Source: Burkholderiales bacterium
GTDB taxonomy: Bacteria; Pseudomonadota; Gammaproteobacteria; Burkholderiales; Burkholderiaceae_C
Direction: 5' to 3'
Length of the DNA stretch: 41,376 bases
Assembly (NCBI GenBank): GCA_027484405.1
Contig: JAIXTA010000083.1
Span: forward strand, 1 to 41,376
This document shows, in pieces, positions 17,936-26,882 of the stretch. How positions within the stretch are numbered: position 1 is the first letter of the stretch; every line of letters starts with the position of its first letter. The notes under the pieces are model-generated. The model was not told where the DNA came from and did no database searches. It saw only the letters and a list, made by a program, of their open reading frames with translations. The translations under genes and the position numbers were made by a program.

Positions 17936-18631
17936 ATGTTCCGAGTCCCGCAATCCGCAGTGGTCATTCAGGCAGCGGATCTCCCGTGGCTGTACCGCAT
18001 GGATTACACGCCCCCGCCGATCCCGTCCACGGCTGGCCTGGACGCCGTGATTGCCGCGGCACTTTCACCCTTTGTCTCGCGCCCCGGGGCCGCGGTGCCT
18101 ACACGCTTGACCAGCCTGGTCATCAGTGCCCACGGGCAGGCGGGTCAGATCGGGCTGGGTCGGGAGCACATCCATGCCGGCAACGTGCAGGCCTTCGCCG
18201 ATGCGATCGCGAACCGCTTCAAATGCATCTACATCCTGAGCTGCAATGTGGCGCGCATCCAGGCCACCGAGGTGCCCTATTTCGACCATCCGCGCTGGGG
18301 GCCGGGTGCCCAGCCCGTGAGAATGCGCTTTCTGCCGGGCGACGGGCACCACTTCTGCAGTGTGCTTGCCCAGCGCGCCCACGCGGAGGTGCATGCGGCC
18401 ACTGAGCCGCAGACGCACGGCCAGAATCGGTTGGTGTTTCCCGAAGGTTGGGTGGACGACTATGAAGGCCTGCGCCTGGTCTACGGCGTATCGGGGCGCC
18501 TGATTCATCAGAGCCGGCGGCCGGGTTTCGATGATGTCGCAAGCCAGAATCGCGAGTTTGAAGGCTGGTCCGTCCGGTCGCACCGAGATCTACAACTCCC
18601 ATCCGACTTCCATGTCTTGCAGCGTGACTGA
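17936..18631 (+). CDS. Putative caspase-like (His/Cys dyad) protein, copy 2
   Basis: Tandem paralogue of the preceding gene, 231 residues, starting 11 bp after its stop. It keeps VIQAADLPWLYRMDYTPPPI at the N-terminus, H66 in LVISAHGQ, C93 in CIYILSCNVA, and GDGHHFCSVLAQRAHAEVHA; the dyad positions are numerically identical in both copies. The main difference is a shorter loop after PRWGPG (copy 1 has about eight more residues) and a different C-terminus. An in-frame GTG at 17897 overlaps copy 1 and is less likely. Two diverged copies kept side by side suggest a heterodimer or divided substrate range, but no function is known to me. Confidence 0.7.
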   Translation: MFRVPQSAVVIQAADLPWLYRMDYTPPPIPSTAGLDAVIAAALSPFVSRPGAAVPTRLTSLVISAHGQAGQIGLGREHIHAGNVQAFADAIANRFKCIYILSCNVARIQATEVPYFDHPRWGPGAQPVRMRFLPGDGHHFCSVLAQRAHAEVHAATEPQTHGQNRLVFPEGWVDDYEGLRLVYGVSGRLIHQSRRPGFDDVASQNREFEGWSVRSHRDLQLPSDFHVLQRD

Positions 18632-18679
18632 TCGGCGCCGCCGGCCAAGGAGAGGTACACGTTTGGCTAGCATCGCCGG

Positions 18680-19774
18680 ATGTCCATCTCAGTGCATCCC
18701 TTCCGCCTTCTCGCCGGCCCCAAGGCCCTCAAGCACATCCGTGAGCACGGTTTGCGTGCGCAGGACGTGGCCTGCCTGCCCGCGGCTGCCGGTGGCCCCA
18801 AGGGGCTGATTCTCAATGCGCTCGACAAGTACCTGTTCGGCACCTGGCTGGCCGCCGCGCCGCGCCGGCGCGAGCTGATCGGCGCCTCCATCGGCGCCTG
18901 GCGCATGGCCTGCGGCGCGGCGAGTGATCCGGTGCAGGCCCTGGATGATCTGGCGCGCTGCTACATCGAGGAGCAGCGCTATACCGGCAAGCCCGACAGC
19001 CGCGAGATCTCGCGCGTGGCGCGCACCCTGCTCGAAGGCGTGGTGCTGCCGCGGCGCGAGGCCATGCTCTCGCATCCACAGCACCGCCTGCAGGTGCTGG
19101 TGAACCGCGGCTGCGGACCGCTGGGGCCGGGCAGCACGGCGCACAAGCGCGGCTTTGCGCAGGCGGCGCTCGCCAATGCCGTGGGCCGCCGGCGGCTGGC
19201 GGGCTACATGGAGCGCTTCATCTTCCATGGCGATGCCGGCGTGGCCAGCCTGTTCGAGACGCGCTTTGATGCCTTTGCGAACCACAAGGTGCGCTTCAAC
19301 GAGCGCAATTTCGACGACGCCATGGTCGCCACCGGCTCCATTCCGCTCGTGCTCGATGCCGTGAAGGACATTGCCGACGCGCCGCCCGGCTGGTACTGGG
19401 ACGGCGGCATCATCGACTACCACCTGCACCTGCCCTATGACCGGCTCGATGGCCTGACGCTGTACCCGCACTTCTCGCCGAGCATCACACCCGGCTGGCT
19501 GGACAAGTTCGCGCCCTGGCGCAAGGCCCACAAAGATGTGAACCGCCACTGGCTGGACACCCTCGTGATCGTCTGCCCGAGCGACAGCTTCGTAGCCAGC
19601 CTGCCCGGCGGCAGCATTCCGGACCGCAAGGACTTCCAGCGCTTCGGCCCCAACTGGCAAGCGCGCGAGGCCAAGTGGAAGCCGGCCATTGCGCAGGCGC
19701 AGGCGCTGGCGGATACCTGGCATGAACTGGCAGAGCGCCAGGCCTTCGCTCGAGTGGTGGAGCCGCTGTATTGA
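18680..19774 (+). CDS. Patatin-like phospholipase
   Basis: A 364-residue protein with the Ser-Asp dyad of patatin-fold lipid acyl hydrolases: nucleophile elbow GASIG (S70) and the aspartate in WDGGIIDYH (D241), a DG[G/A] motif. The AAGGPKG segment (37-42) upstream is the likely oxyanion-hole loop. There is no signal peptide. Such enzymes release fatty acids from phospholipids or other lipids; some are toxins or defence effectors, many are housekeeping. It lies 48 bp after the second caspase-like gene on the same strand and may be co-transcribed. The Y-rich middle (CYIEEQRYTG) is not diagnostic. Family call is good; substrate unknown. Confidence 0.87.
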   Translation: MSISVHPFRLLAGPKALKHIREHGLRAQDVACLPAAAGGPKGLILNALDKYLFGTWLAAAPRRRELIGASIGAWRMACGAASDPVQALDDLARCYIEEQRYTGKPDSREISRVARTLLEGVVLPRREAMLSHPQHRLQVLVNRGCGPLGPGSTAHKRGFAQAALANAVGRRRLAGYMERFIFHGDAGVASLFETRFDAFANHKVRFNERNFDDAMVATGSIPLVLDAVKDIADAPPGWYWDGGIIDYHLHLPYDRLDGLTLYPHFSPSITPGWLDKFAPWRKAHKDVNRHWLDTLVIVCPSDSFVASLPGGSIPDRKDFQRFGPNWQAREAKWKPAIAQAQALADTWHELAERQAFARVVEPLY

Positions 19775-19851
19775 GCGAGGGTTGAGCTGCCCCGGCAGTC
19801 AGACGGCCCCATCAGCCCCGTGTTCTCAGGCGGGAAGCACGTGCGGCGGCG

Positions 19852-20286
19852 TCAGGCCGCTGCCTCGCCGGCCGCGCTCTTCTCGATCAACCGGTCCCGA
19901 TACTTGGCGGTGAAGCGCAGCCAGTGCCCCTGCTGCGTGATGCGGTGCCACACCGCGCGCTTTTCCACGAGGCCCATGCCGGTCCAGCGCGTGACTTCGT
20001 CGAAGCTGCGGCCGCAGCCGCTGCAGTGCTCGTCACCCACGCTGGTCGAGCAGATGGCGATGCAGGGCGAGTCCGGCAGGGTGGCGGCCCATTGCTCGAA
20101 GGCCGACAGGGCCTCGAGCGAACAGTCAGCTTCATCCACCGACTTGCTGCGCGTGGCGATCATGTGGCCGTAGAGATCGGCCAGGGCGTGGGTCTCGCGC
20201 GCAAGGTGCACGCCGTCGGGCGAGGGGGCCTGGGTGCGCCACCAGTTGATGGCGGCCTCCAGGTCGTCGATATGAATGGTGCTCAC
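19852..20286 (-). CDS. DUF3717/DUF1289 small protein
   Basis: A 144-residue protein, GTG start at 20286. The N-terminal IHIDDLEAAINWWR is a DUF3717-like helix. The C-terminal PCIAICSTSVGDEHCSGCGR with FDEVTRW is the DUF1289 cysteine motif, which has four clustered cysteines and may bind metal or an Fe-S cluster. Both domains are of unknown function. It converges on the patatin gene with a 77-bp gap and lies 52 bp downstream of the SDR gene on the same strand. No terminator was evident between the converging genes. Confidence 0.85.
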   Translation of the reverse strand: MSTIHIDDLEAAINWWRTQAPSPDGVHLARETHALADLYGHMIATRSKSVDEADCSLEALSAFEQWAATLPDSPCIAICSTSVGDEHCSGCGRSFDEVTRWTGMGLVEKRAVWHRITQQGHWLRFTAKYRDRLIEKSAAGEAAA

Positions 20287-20338
20287 TGCTTGGACTGCTT
20301 TCAGGGCTGGCGTGGCCGCCTGCTTCAGAGGAATCGCA

Positions 20339-21037
20339 TCAGATGTGTCGGGTCAGCCCGCCATCGACACGGATGTTCTGGCCGGTGATGTAGGCGCCGC
20401 CCTCGCTCACCAGAAAGGCCACGGTCTTGGCAATCTCCTCGGCCTTGCCGTAGCGCTGCATCGGGATCTTCGCGCGGCGCTCGTCCTTCTCGGGCAGGCT
20501 GTCGATGAAGCCGGGCAGCACGTTGTTCATGCGGATGTTGTCGGCGGCATAGCGGTCCGCAAAGATCTTGGTGAAGCTGGCCAGCGCGGCGCGCATCGGC
20601 GCAGACACCGGGAAGGTCGCCTCGGGCTCGAAGGCCCAGGCGGTGGAGATGTTCACGAACGCGCCGCCGCCCTTCATCTGCATCAGCGGCACCACCTTGC
20701 GCGCCAGCCGGATCACCGGGATCAGGATCGTGTCCAGTCCCTTGTGCCAGTCTTCGCTGGAGATCTCCAGGAGCTCCCCTTTAGGTGGATGGGGCGCCGA
20801 ATTCACCACGGCATCGATGCGCCCGAAGGCGCCGAGCGTGGCGTCCACCGCGCGCTGCAGATCGTCTTCGACCAGCACGCTGCCGGTGATACCGATGCCA
20901 CCGAGCTTCTCACCCAGCGCCTCGCCCTTGCCGGACGAAGACATGACGGCCACCTGCCAGCCCTGCGCGGCGAGTTCTTTGGCGCAGGCTGCGCCCATGC
21001 CGGAGCCGGCGGCGGTGATGAGAGCGACTTGGGTCAT
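20339..21037 (-). CDS. SDR-family protein lacking the canonical YxxxK
   Basis: A 232-residue short-chain dehydrogenase/reductase fold. The N-terminus ALITAAGSGMG (5-15) is the dinucleotide-binding TGxxxGxG equivalent. NIST (129-132) holds the active-site serine position, and IRMNNVLPGFIDSLPEKDE and GAYITGQNIRVDGG are typical. Where YxxxK should follow, the sequence reads SAPMR (145-149), so the catalytic Tyr and Lys are Ser and Arg. A branch of SDRs with this change seems to exist in Proteobacteria, but the reaction is unknown to me and it may be a binding protein. Its start codon overlaps the stop of a remnant of its own 5' end. Confidence 0.88.
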   Translation of the reverse strand: MTQVALITAAGSGMGAACAKELAAQGWQVAVMSSSGKGEALGEKLGGIGITGSVLVEDDLQRAVDATLGAFGRIDAVVNSAPHPPKGELLEISSEDWHKGLDTILIPVIRLARKVVPLMQMKGGGAFVNISTAWAFEPEATFPVSAPMRAALASFTKIFADRYAADNIRMNNVLPGFIDSLPEKDERRAKIPMQRYGKAEEIAKTVAFLVSEGGAYITGQNIRVDGGLTRHI

Positions 21038-21162
21038 GTCTGCGAGTCCTTGGTGCGAAGCAGGTTGCTCCGGCAGGGGCGCCCCACATTCACCCGCAGG
21101 GAGTGCGCACTGCGCACTCCCATGCCGGAGCCGGCGGCGGTGATGAGAGCGACTTTTGCCAT
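21036..21162 (-). pseudogene. Truncated duplicate of the SDR 5' end, with coupled stop
   Basis: From ATG 21162 the frame reads MAKVALITAAGSGMG and then diverges (VRSAHSLRV...), ending after 42 codons in a TGA that overlaps the true SDR ATG. Thirty-seven bases (21119-21155) are identical to 20994-21030 inside the real gene. At the junction lies a perfect palindrome with 11-bp arms GGGAGTGCGCA (21099-21121). It is a partial gene duplication now acting, if translated, as an upstream leader ORF. Confidence 0.7.
21099..21121. repeat. Perfect 23-bp palindrome at the SDR duplication junction
   Basis: Arms GGGAGTGCGCA (21099-21109) and TGCGCACTCCC (21111-21121) flank a single base. The right arm runs three bases into the duplicated segment, so the palindrome is part of the breakpoint. 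Such a foldback is expected from template switching or from the end of a small mobile hairpin. Confidence 0.85.
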
Positions 21163-21189
21163 GATGATTTAGACCTTGAAGTGAGGCTC

Positions 21190-21342
21190 AAACAGGCTTC
21201 CCGCTTGTCCCACGCGGTTTTCCGGGCGATTTGCCTCGGAAAGCCGCATCCTTGCTGGGTTCTGATCTGTATAAAACCGAGGAATCCAGCGTTCATGCGG
21301 TTCTTCAGGCCAAAATGGCTGAAAAGCCGCACCAGACAAGCG
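21190..21342. repeat. Dispersed hairpin repeat, copies B1 and B2
   Basis: Two 34-bp hairpins, 21214-21247 and 21297-21330, share GCGG...CCGC ends and inner pairing with copy A (15254-15287). The left outer flank CAGGCTTCCCGCTTGTCC and right outer flank ACCAGACAAGCG are roughly inverted to each other (GCTTGTC versus GACAAGC), so the whole block is a compound palindrome with about 49 bp of AT-richer sequence in the middle. It fills the gap between the peroxiredoxin stop and the SDR duplication scar. Confidence 0.75.
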
Positions 21343-21375
21343 AGATGCCGGTGCGAGCGCGTGCTGCAGAGGCAA

Positions 21376-21410
21376 CAAAGCGGTGCCGGGCCACCCCGAA
21401 CACCGCTTTG
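21376..21410 (-). terminator. Probable terminator after the peroxiredoxin gene
   Basis: On the minus strand CAAAGCGGTG pairs with CACCGCTTTG (10 bp) around a 15-base loop and is followed by TTGCCTCT. It begins 14 bp beyond the peroxiredoxin stop codon. The T-run is short, so termination may be incomplete. Confidence 0.6.
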
Positions 21411-21423
21411 GCCAGTGGCTGGA

Positions 21424-21927
21424 TTACAGCTGCGCCAGCACGCTCTCGGCCGAGGACACCTCGAACTTGCCCGGCGCTTCGCGGCCCAGCCAGGTCACGG
21501 TGCCGTTGTCGACGATCATGGCGTAGCGGTCGCTGCGCAGGCCCATGCCGCGTGCCGTCAGGTCCAGGGTCAGGCCCAGGGCCTGGCTGTAGGTGGCGCT
21601 GCCGTCGCCCATCATGCGCACCTTCTCGCCCACCTGCTGGTCCTTGCCCCAGGCGTGCATCACGAAGGCGTCGTTCACGCTCAGGCACCAGACTTCGTCC
21701 ACACCCTTGGCGCGCAGCGCGTCATGGTGGGCCACGTAGCCGGGCACGTGCTTGGCCGAGCAGGTCGGGGTGTAGGCGCCGGGCAGGCCGAAGATCACGA
21801 TCTTCTTGCCCTTGACTGCATCTTCCACCTTGATGGGGTTGGGGCCGATGGAGCAGCCGTCCTTCTCGACTTCGAAGAATTCGTACAGGGTGCCGGCGGG
21901 CAAGGGTTGGCCAACGGTGATGGTCAT
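21424..21927 (-). CDS. Peroxiredoxin (Prx5/redoxin type)
   Basis: Thiol peroxidase reducing hydrogen peroxide and organic peroxides. The 167-residue protein contains the peroxidatic motif PGAYTPTCS with Cys56, KHVPGYVAHHDALRAKGVD and the Prx5-specific DAFVMHAWGKDQ. The arginine in LRSDRYAMIVDNG fits the active site. A second cysteine, C81 in VWCLSVND, could be resolving, though in Prx5 enzymes glutathione or glutaredoxin often serves. No signal peptide, so cytoplasmic. It is followed by a likely terminator. Confidence 0.95.
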   Translation of the reverse strand: MTITVGQPLPAGTLYEFFEVEKDGCSIGPNPIKVEDAVKGKKIVIFGLPGAYTPTCSAKHVPGYVAHHDALRAKGVDEVWCLSVNDAFVMHAWGKDQQVGEKVRMMGDGSATYSQALGLTLDLTARGMGLRSDRYAMIVDNGTVTWLGREAPGKFEVSSAESVLAQL

Positions 21928-22078
21928 TGTTCTGGCTCCACGGGAGGTTCAAGAGGGAGCCGGAAGTGTACGGGGGCCACACGGCGGCCGCCCGTGGGGT
22001 CATCCCCCGGCAGGCCGGCGCAGCGGTACGGCGTGACGCGTGCCGCCGCAACTCAGAGCGGCGAGCTGTCCTTGCGCC

Positions 22079-22342
22079 TCAAAGCGGCGAGCCGCCCCTT
22101 CGCTTCACCCACCAGTAGGCCAGGGCCGACACGCCGCCCACCATCACCACGGCGCTGATGACACGCAGCAGGCTGAACACCCACGCAATACCAATACCCA
22201 GTGCCGCCCAGTGCCACCACTGCTGCCCGTGATGGCCCAGGGTCATCTGGTTGATGACAAAGAGCATGAGCAGAATGAGCGGCCCTGTGAACAGGAACTG
22301 AAAGGCCTTCAGGGTCTTGTAGCCGGGGACGAGGTGTTTCAT
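22079..22342 (-). CDS. Small two-helix membrane protein
   Basis: An 87-residue hypothetical. The ATG at 22342 has GGAG about nine bases upstream; an open frame extends further but without protein-like sequence. Two hydrophobic segments, FQFLFTGPLILLMLFVINQM (about 14-33) and IAWVFSLLRVISAVVMVGGVSALAYWW (about 55-81), are separated by a His/Trp-rich loop (GHHGQQWWHW). The C-terminus KRRGG is positive and so cytoplasmic, as the N-terminus probably is. I do not recognise a family. Confidence 0.7.
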   Translation of the reverse strand: MKHLVPGYKTLKAFQFLFTGPLILLMLFVINQMTLGHHGQQWWHWAALGIGIAWVFSLLRVISAVVMVGGVSALAYWWVKRRGGSPL

Positions 22343-22505
22343 GTTCTGCGCTCCTTGATTGCCAGCGATGTGCTGATGGAAGGCAGTGTGAGTGAGCCGC
22401 CTTTGCTGGGCACGCTGGATGCGACGGATCAGCAGCGCTGCGGCGCGAATTGCAATGGAGCGGGGCAAGCGGGTTGGCGTCTCGACGTCGCGAACGTTGC
22501 GAGAC

Positions 22506-23180
22506 TCACGGCGTGTCCGCCCGGTCCCTCGCAACCATTGCTAGATAAGCATCAAGCGTGAGCGGCCCGACGAGCTTGACCATGGTGTGCACCGTGTTCT
22601 TCTGTCGGCCGAAGTCGACGTTTTCGCGTGTCTTGACGCGCTGAAAGCCGTTCCGGGTCCAGAAGGCCTTGGCGCGTCCGTTCTGCTCGACCACCCCAAG
22701 ACGCAAGGCGATGCTGCCCTGGCTGACGAGCCAGTCTTCCAGTGCGGTGTAGACCTGCTGGGCCATGCCGCTGCCCTGAAGGCGCGTGGCCACCTGGAAA
22801 AAGCCGATGTGGCCGACGCCCCGGGCCATCAGGTCGATGACGCACTCGATCAGGCCGACGAGCTCATGCTCCCGCGCGTCCGCGGTCTTGGTGAACACCA
22901 GCAGGTGCTGCTGGCTGGTGTAACTCATCTCCGGCGGGGGGTGGTGGTCAAAGTATTCCGCCAGGTACTCCTCGCGGGGCGGCAGCCCGCCAGCCACCAT
23001 CTGCTCGTACTCGGGATTCGCTTGGGCAAAGGCCCAGATCGCGTCCGCGTCGCGCCGCCGGGCGGGGCGCACCAGCAGGTGGCTGGTCTGGAACACCGCC
23101 TGCGTGTCCACGCTCACGGTGTCCGTGGCGTAGTTGCTGGTGGCGTACAGCACTTCGGTGGGGGTGACGGGTGTGCTCAT
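22506..23180 (-). CDS. GNAT-family N-acetyltransferase
   Basis: A 224-residue protein starting at ATG 23180. [17 protein letters not shown] begins the GNAT fold; [20 protein letters not shown] contains the acetyl-CoA pyrophosphate loop (RLQGSGMAQ, a Q/RxxGxG/A type). [21 protein letters not shown] is the typical fourth motif with the AxxFWxxxGF ending. Acceptor unknown. It is divergent from ychF across a 111-bp gap. A frame open for 150 residues upstream runs through ychF and is not part of the gene. Confidence 0.88.
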   Translation of the reverse strand: MSTPVTPTEVLYATSNYATDTVSVDTQAVFQTSHLLVRPARRRDADAIWAFAQANPEYEQMVAGGLPPREEYLAEYFDHHPPPEMSYTSQQHLLVFTKTADAREHELVGLIECVIDLMARGVGHIGFFQVATRLQGSGMAQQVYTALEDWLVSQGSIALRLGVVEQNGRAKAFWTRNGFQRVKTRENVDFGRQKNTVHTMVKLVGPLTLDAYLAMVARDRADTP

Positions 23181-23190
23181 GCCTGAAAAG

Positions 23191-23196
23191 TACAAT
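23191..23196 (+). promoter_or_regulatory. Candidate -10 box for ychF
   Basis: TACAAT lies 95 bp upstream of the ychF start in the divergent gap with the GNAT gene and is a good sigma-70 -10 hexamer followed by CGCGCCC. No convincing -35 stands 16-19 bp upstream, so it is only a candidate. Confidence 0.3.
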
Positions 23197-23291
23197 CGCG
23201 CCCTTTCCAGCGCACGCCGTTTCGTCTGACGGTGGCGCGGTCTCGTCGTCCCGCAGCCTGCGGCACGCTCTGTCCCGAAAGCCTGATCACA

Positions 23292-24386
23292 ATGAGCCTC
23301 AAGTGCGGCATCGTCGGCCTGCCCAACGTCGGCAAGTCCACCCTCTTCAACGCCCTGACCAAGGCCGGCATTCCGGCCGAGAACTTCCCCTTCTGCACCA
23401 TCGAGCCCAATGTGGGGATGGTGGAAGTGCCGGACCCGCGTCTGGCGCAGCTCGCCGAGATCGTCAAGCCGCAGAAGATCGTGCCGGCCGTGACCGAATT
23501 CGTGGACATTGCGGGTCTCGTGGCCGGTGCCAGCAAGGGCGAAGGGCTGGGCAACCAGTTCCTGAGTCATATCCGCGAGACAGACGCGATCGTCAACGTG
23601 GTGCGCTGTTTTGATGACCCGAACGTGATCCACGTGGCCGGCAAGGTCGATCCGATCGCGGATATCGAAGTCATCCAGACCGAGCTCGCGCTAGCGGACC
23701 TTGCCACTGTGGAAAAGCAGCTGGCCAAGAACCAGAAGCTGGCCAAGTCGGGCGGTGACAAGGAAGCCAAGCGTCTGGTCGATGCGCTCGAGAAGATCCT
23801 CCCGGCCCTGAACGAGGCCCGCCCGGTGCGCAGCGTGGATCTTTATGCCGAGGAAAAGGACGTCCTCAAGCCCCTGTGCCTGATTACTGCCAAGCCGGCC
23901 ATGTATGTGGGCAACGTGCTGGAAGACGGCTTCGAGAACAACCCGCATCTGGACAAGCTGCGCGAGTACGCAGCCAGGGAAGGCGCACCCGTGGTGGCGG
24001 TGTGCGCCAAGATCGAGAGCGAGATTGCGGATCTGGACGACGCCGACAAGGCCGACTTCCTCAAGGATCTCGGCATGGAGGAGCCCGGCCTGAACCGCGT
24101 GATCCGCGCCGGCTTCAAGCTGCTGGGCCTGCAGACCTACTTCACGGCGGGCGTCAAGGAAGTGCGCGCCTGGACGGTGCCTGTGGGTGCCACGGCACCG
24201 CAGGCGGCGGGGGTGATCCACACCGACTTCGAGCGCGGCTTCATCCGCGCGCAGACCATCGCGTTCGAGGACTACATCACCTACAAGGGCGAGACGGGCG
24301 CCAAGGAAGCGGGCAAGATGCGCGCCGAAGGCAAGGAGTACATCGTCAAGGATGGCGACGTGCTCAATTTCCTGTTCAACGTCTGA
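23292..24386 (+). CDS. ychF: Redox-regulated ATPase/GTPase YchF (Obg family)
   Basis: YchF/OLA1 proteins bind ATP in preference to GTP and associate with ribosomes and stress responses. From ATG 23292 the protein is [17 protein letters not shown], 364 residues, the family length. G1 is GLPNVGKS (8-15), G3 is in [19 protein letters not shown], and the altered G4 NxxE is in [10 protein letters not shown] coiled-coil insertion ([20 protein letters not shown]) and the C-terminal TGS domain ([12 protein letters not shown]-like, ending [11 protein letters not shown]) are present. An in-frame alternative start 60 bp upstream is less likely. Confidence 0.97.
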   Translation: MSLKCGIVGLPNVGKSTLFNALTKAGIPAENFPFCTIEPNVGMVEVPDPRLAQLAEIVKPQKIVPAVTEFVDIAGLVAGASKGEGLGNQFLSHIRETDAIVNVVRCFDDPNVIHVAGKVDPIADIEVIQTELALADLATVEKQLAKNQKLAKSGGDKEAKRLVDALEKILPALNEARPVRSVDLYAEEKDVLKPLCLITAKPAMYVGNVLEDGFENNPHLDKLREYAAREGAPVVAVCAKIESEIADLDDADKADFLKDLGMEEPGLNRVIRAGFKLLGLQTYFTAGVKEVRAWTVPVGATAPQAAGVIHTDFERGFIRAQTIAFEDYITYKGETGAKEAGKMRAEGKEYIVKDGDVLNFLFNV

Positions 24387-24400
24387 CCTCACCTTCTTCC

Positions 24401-24943
24401 ATGAGCGCAAATCCTCCTGTGGCCCAAGCCAAGCGCGGTTCCGGCTTTCTCAAGGGCTTCATCATCTTCCTGCTGGTGCTGGTCCTGCTGGCGGCGGCCT
24501 ACTTTGCCCTGGTGCTGAACTGGAACTACTCGGACGGCGAGCGCGCGGGCTGGGTGCAGAAGTTCAGCCGCAAGGGCTGGGTGTGCAAGACCTGGGAGGG
24601 GGAGCTTTCGCTCGTGTCGATGCCGGGCTCCACGCCGGAGAAGTTCAACTTCACGGTCTGGGATGACGCGGTGGCGCAGGACATCAACCGGCTGATGGGC
24701 AAGCGCATCACGCTGCACTATGAGCAGAAGGTCGGTTTGCCTTCCAGCTGCTTTGGAGAAACGCGCTACTACGTAACCAAGGCCACGGCCGTGGATGAGT
24801 TCAACCTCGCGCCCGGCGTGGTGGTGCCGCAGCTGCCGCTGCCTGCACAGCCGCAAGCCGTGCCGCAGCCCGCGCCTCAAACTGCGCCGCAGCCTGCCCC
24901 GGCACCAGCCGCGCCATCTCCGCAGCCGCCGGCAGCGCGTTGA
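24401..24943 (+). CDS. Membrane-anchored conserved hypothetical protein
   Basis: A 180-residue protein 14 bp after ychF. One hydrophobic segment near the N-terminus, FLKGFIIFLLVLVLLAAAYF, predicts a signal anchor. A compact domain follows with YSDGERAGWVQKFSRKGWVC, KTWEGELSL and GETRYYVTKATAVDEF, then a Pro/Gln/Ala-rich tail (about 144-180). Two cysteines (CKTW and SSCF) could form a disulfide if the domain is periplasmic. Homologues of this GWVCKTWEGEL type occur in Betaproteobacteria, but I cannot give a function. Confidence 0.75.
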   Translation: MSANPPVAQAKRGSGFLKGFIIFLLVLVLLAAAYFALVLNWNYSDGERAGWVQKFSRKGWVCKTWEGELSLVSMPGSTPEKFNFTVWDDAVAQDINRLMGKRITLHYEQKVGLPSSCFGETRYYVTKATAVDEFNLAPGVVVPQLPLPAQPQAVPQPAPQTAPQPAPAPAAPSPQPPAAR

Positions 24944-24986
24944 GCGGCCGTCTGCTCTCCGGCGCGGTGGCCTGCGAGGCACAACC

Positions 24987-26131
<1,145 letters not shown>

Positions 26132-26275
26132 TCAAACTCCGGCTCTGAGCGTGCTCGTACGGCACGCGCTTGCAAGCGCGCACCGCGCCACCCGGCGCGA
26201 AGCGGTGCTTCGCGAAACCCCGGGCGACGTGCACACGTCGCAATTGATGCACTGGTCGGTAATCAGCAGCGCCAC
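26132..26275 (-). pseudogene. Truncated duplicate of the ferredoxin 5' end
   Basis: GTG 26275, preceded by GGAGG right after the coaD stop, reads [15 protein letters not shown] and then unrelated residues (TSPGVSRSTAS...) to a stop after 47 codons, three bases upstream of the real ferredoxin ATG. Thirty-six bases (26231-26266) are identical to 26084-26119 in the intact gene, while the first four codons differ at synonymous positions. The remnant sits where the original gene start probably was. Confidence 0.75.
26165..26241. repeat. Three consecutive perfect palindromes in the ferredoxin scar
   Basis: In order: 26165-26180, arms CGCGCTTG/CAAGCGCG with no loop; 26196-26214, arms CGCGAAGC/GCTTCGCG with a 3-base loop; 26224-26241, arms GCGACGTG/CACGTCGC with a 2-base loop. 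The last runs eleven bases into the duplicated segment, so it lies on the breakpoint. The density of small-loop palindromes is far above the surrounding DNA. Confidence 0.85.
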
Positions 26276-26279
26276 GGCC

Positions 26280-26780
26280 TCAGGCCTCCGGGGGGCTGGC
26301 GCCCATCTGCTGCACCTTGGTCTTGAGCCAGCGCTCGACCTCGGGAAACACGAACTGGCCGACGTCACCGCCCATCAGTGCAATCTCGCGCACCATGGTG
26401 CCGCTGATGAACTGGTACTGCTCGGAGGGCGTGAGGAAGATGGTTTCCACGCCGGGCATCAGGGCGCGGTTCATGCCGGCCATCTGGAACTCGAACTCGA
26501 AGTCGCCCACGGCGCGCAGGCCGCGCACGATCACCCGGCCGCCCTCGGCGCGCACAAAGTCCTTGAGCAGGCCGGAGAAGCCCTTCACCGTCACGTTCGG
26601 ATAGTGTCCGAGCACCTCGCGGGCCAGCTCGATGCGCTCGCCCTGGGAGAACAGCGGCCGCTTGGAGCGGCTGTCAGCCACGCCCACGATCAGCTGCGGA
26701 AACATGTTCGCCGCCCGGCGCACGAGGTCCTCGTGGCCGCGGGTGAGCGGGTCGAACGTGCCGGGATAGATGGCGATCAT
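26280..26780 (-). CDS. coaD: Pantetheine-phosphate adenylyltransferase
   Basis: Transfers AMP from ATP to 4'-phosphopantetheine, the fourth step of coenzyme A synthesis. From ATG 26780 the protein is [20 protein letters not shown], 166 residues, the usual size. TRGH (13-16) is the nucleotidyltransferase T/HxGH motif, [19 protein letters not shown] is diagnostic, and ISGTMVRE is the ISSTxxR-like motif. The frame open upstream to 26882 is not supported. It lies 102 bp downstream of rsmD, the conserved rsmD-coaD pair. Confidence 0.96.
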   Translation of the reverse strand: MIAIYPGTFDPLTRGHEDLVRRAANMFPQLIVGVADSRSKRPLFSQGERIELAREVLGHYPNVTVKGFSGLLKDFVRAEGGRVIVRGLRAVGDFEFEFQMAGMNRALMPGVETIFLTPSEQYQFISGTMVREIALMGGDVGQFVFPEVERWLKTKVQQMGASPPEA

Positions 26781-26882
26781 GGATGGCGGCCCCTGCGGGT
26801 GAGCGATGCGGGTTGAATCGGGGAGCGGCGCGGCTGCACCGCCAACAACCGGATGCGCAGCTCTTATGGTGCGCTGCGACAA

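Noticed and set aside
16436-19774. Calling the protease-lipase block a defence island
   Set aside because: No nuclease, cyclase, NLR, integrase or phage gene accompanies it, and its CPBP and patatin members are common housekeeping families; kept only as a hypothesis in the findings.
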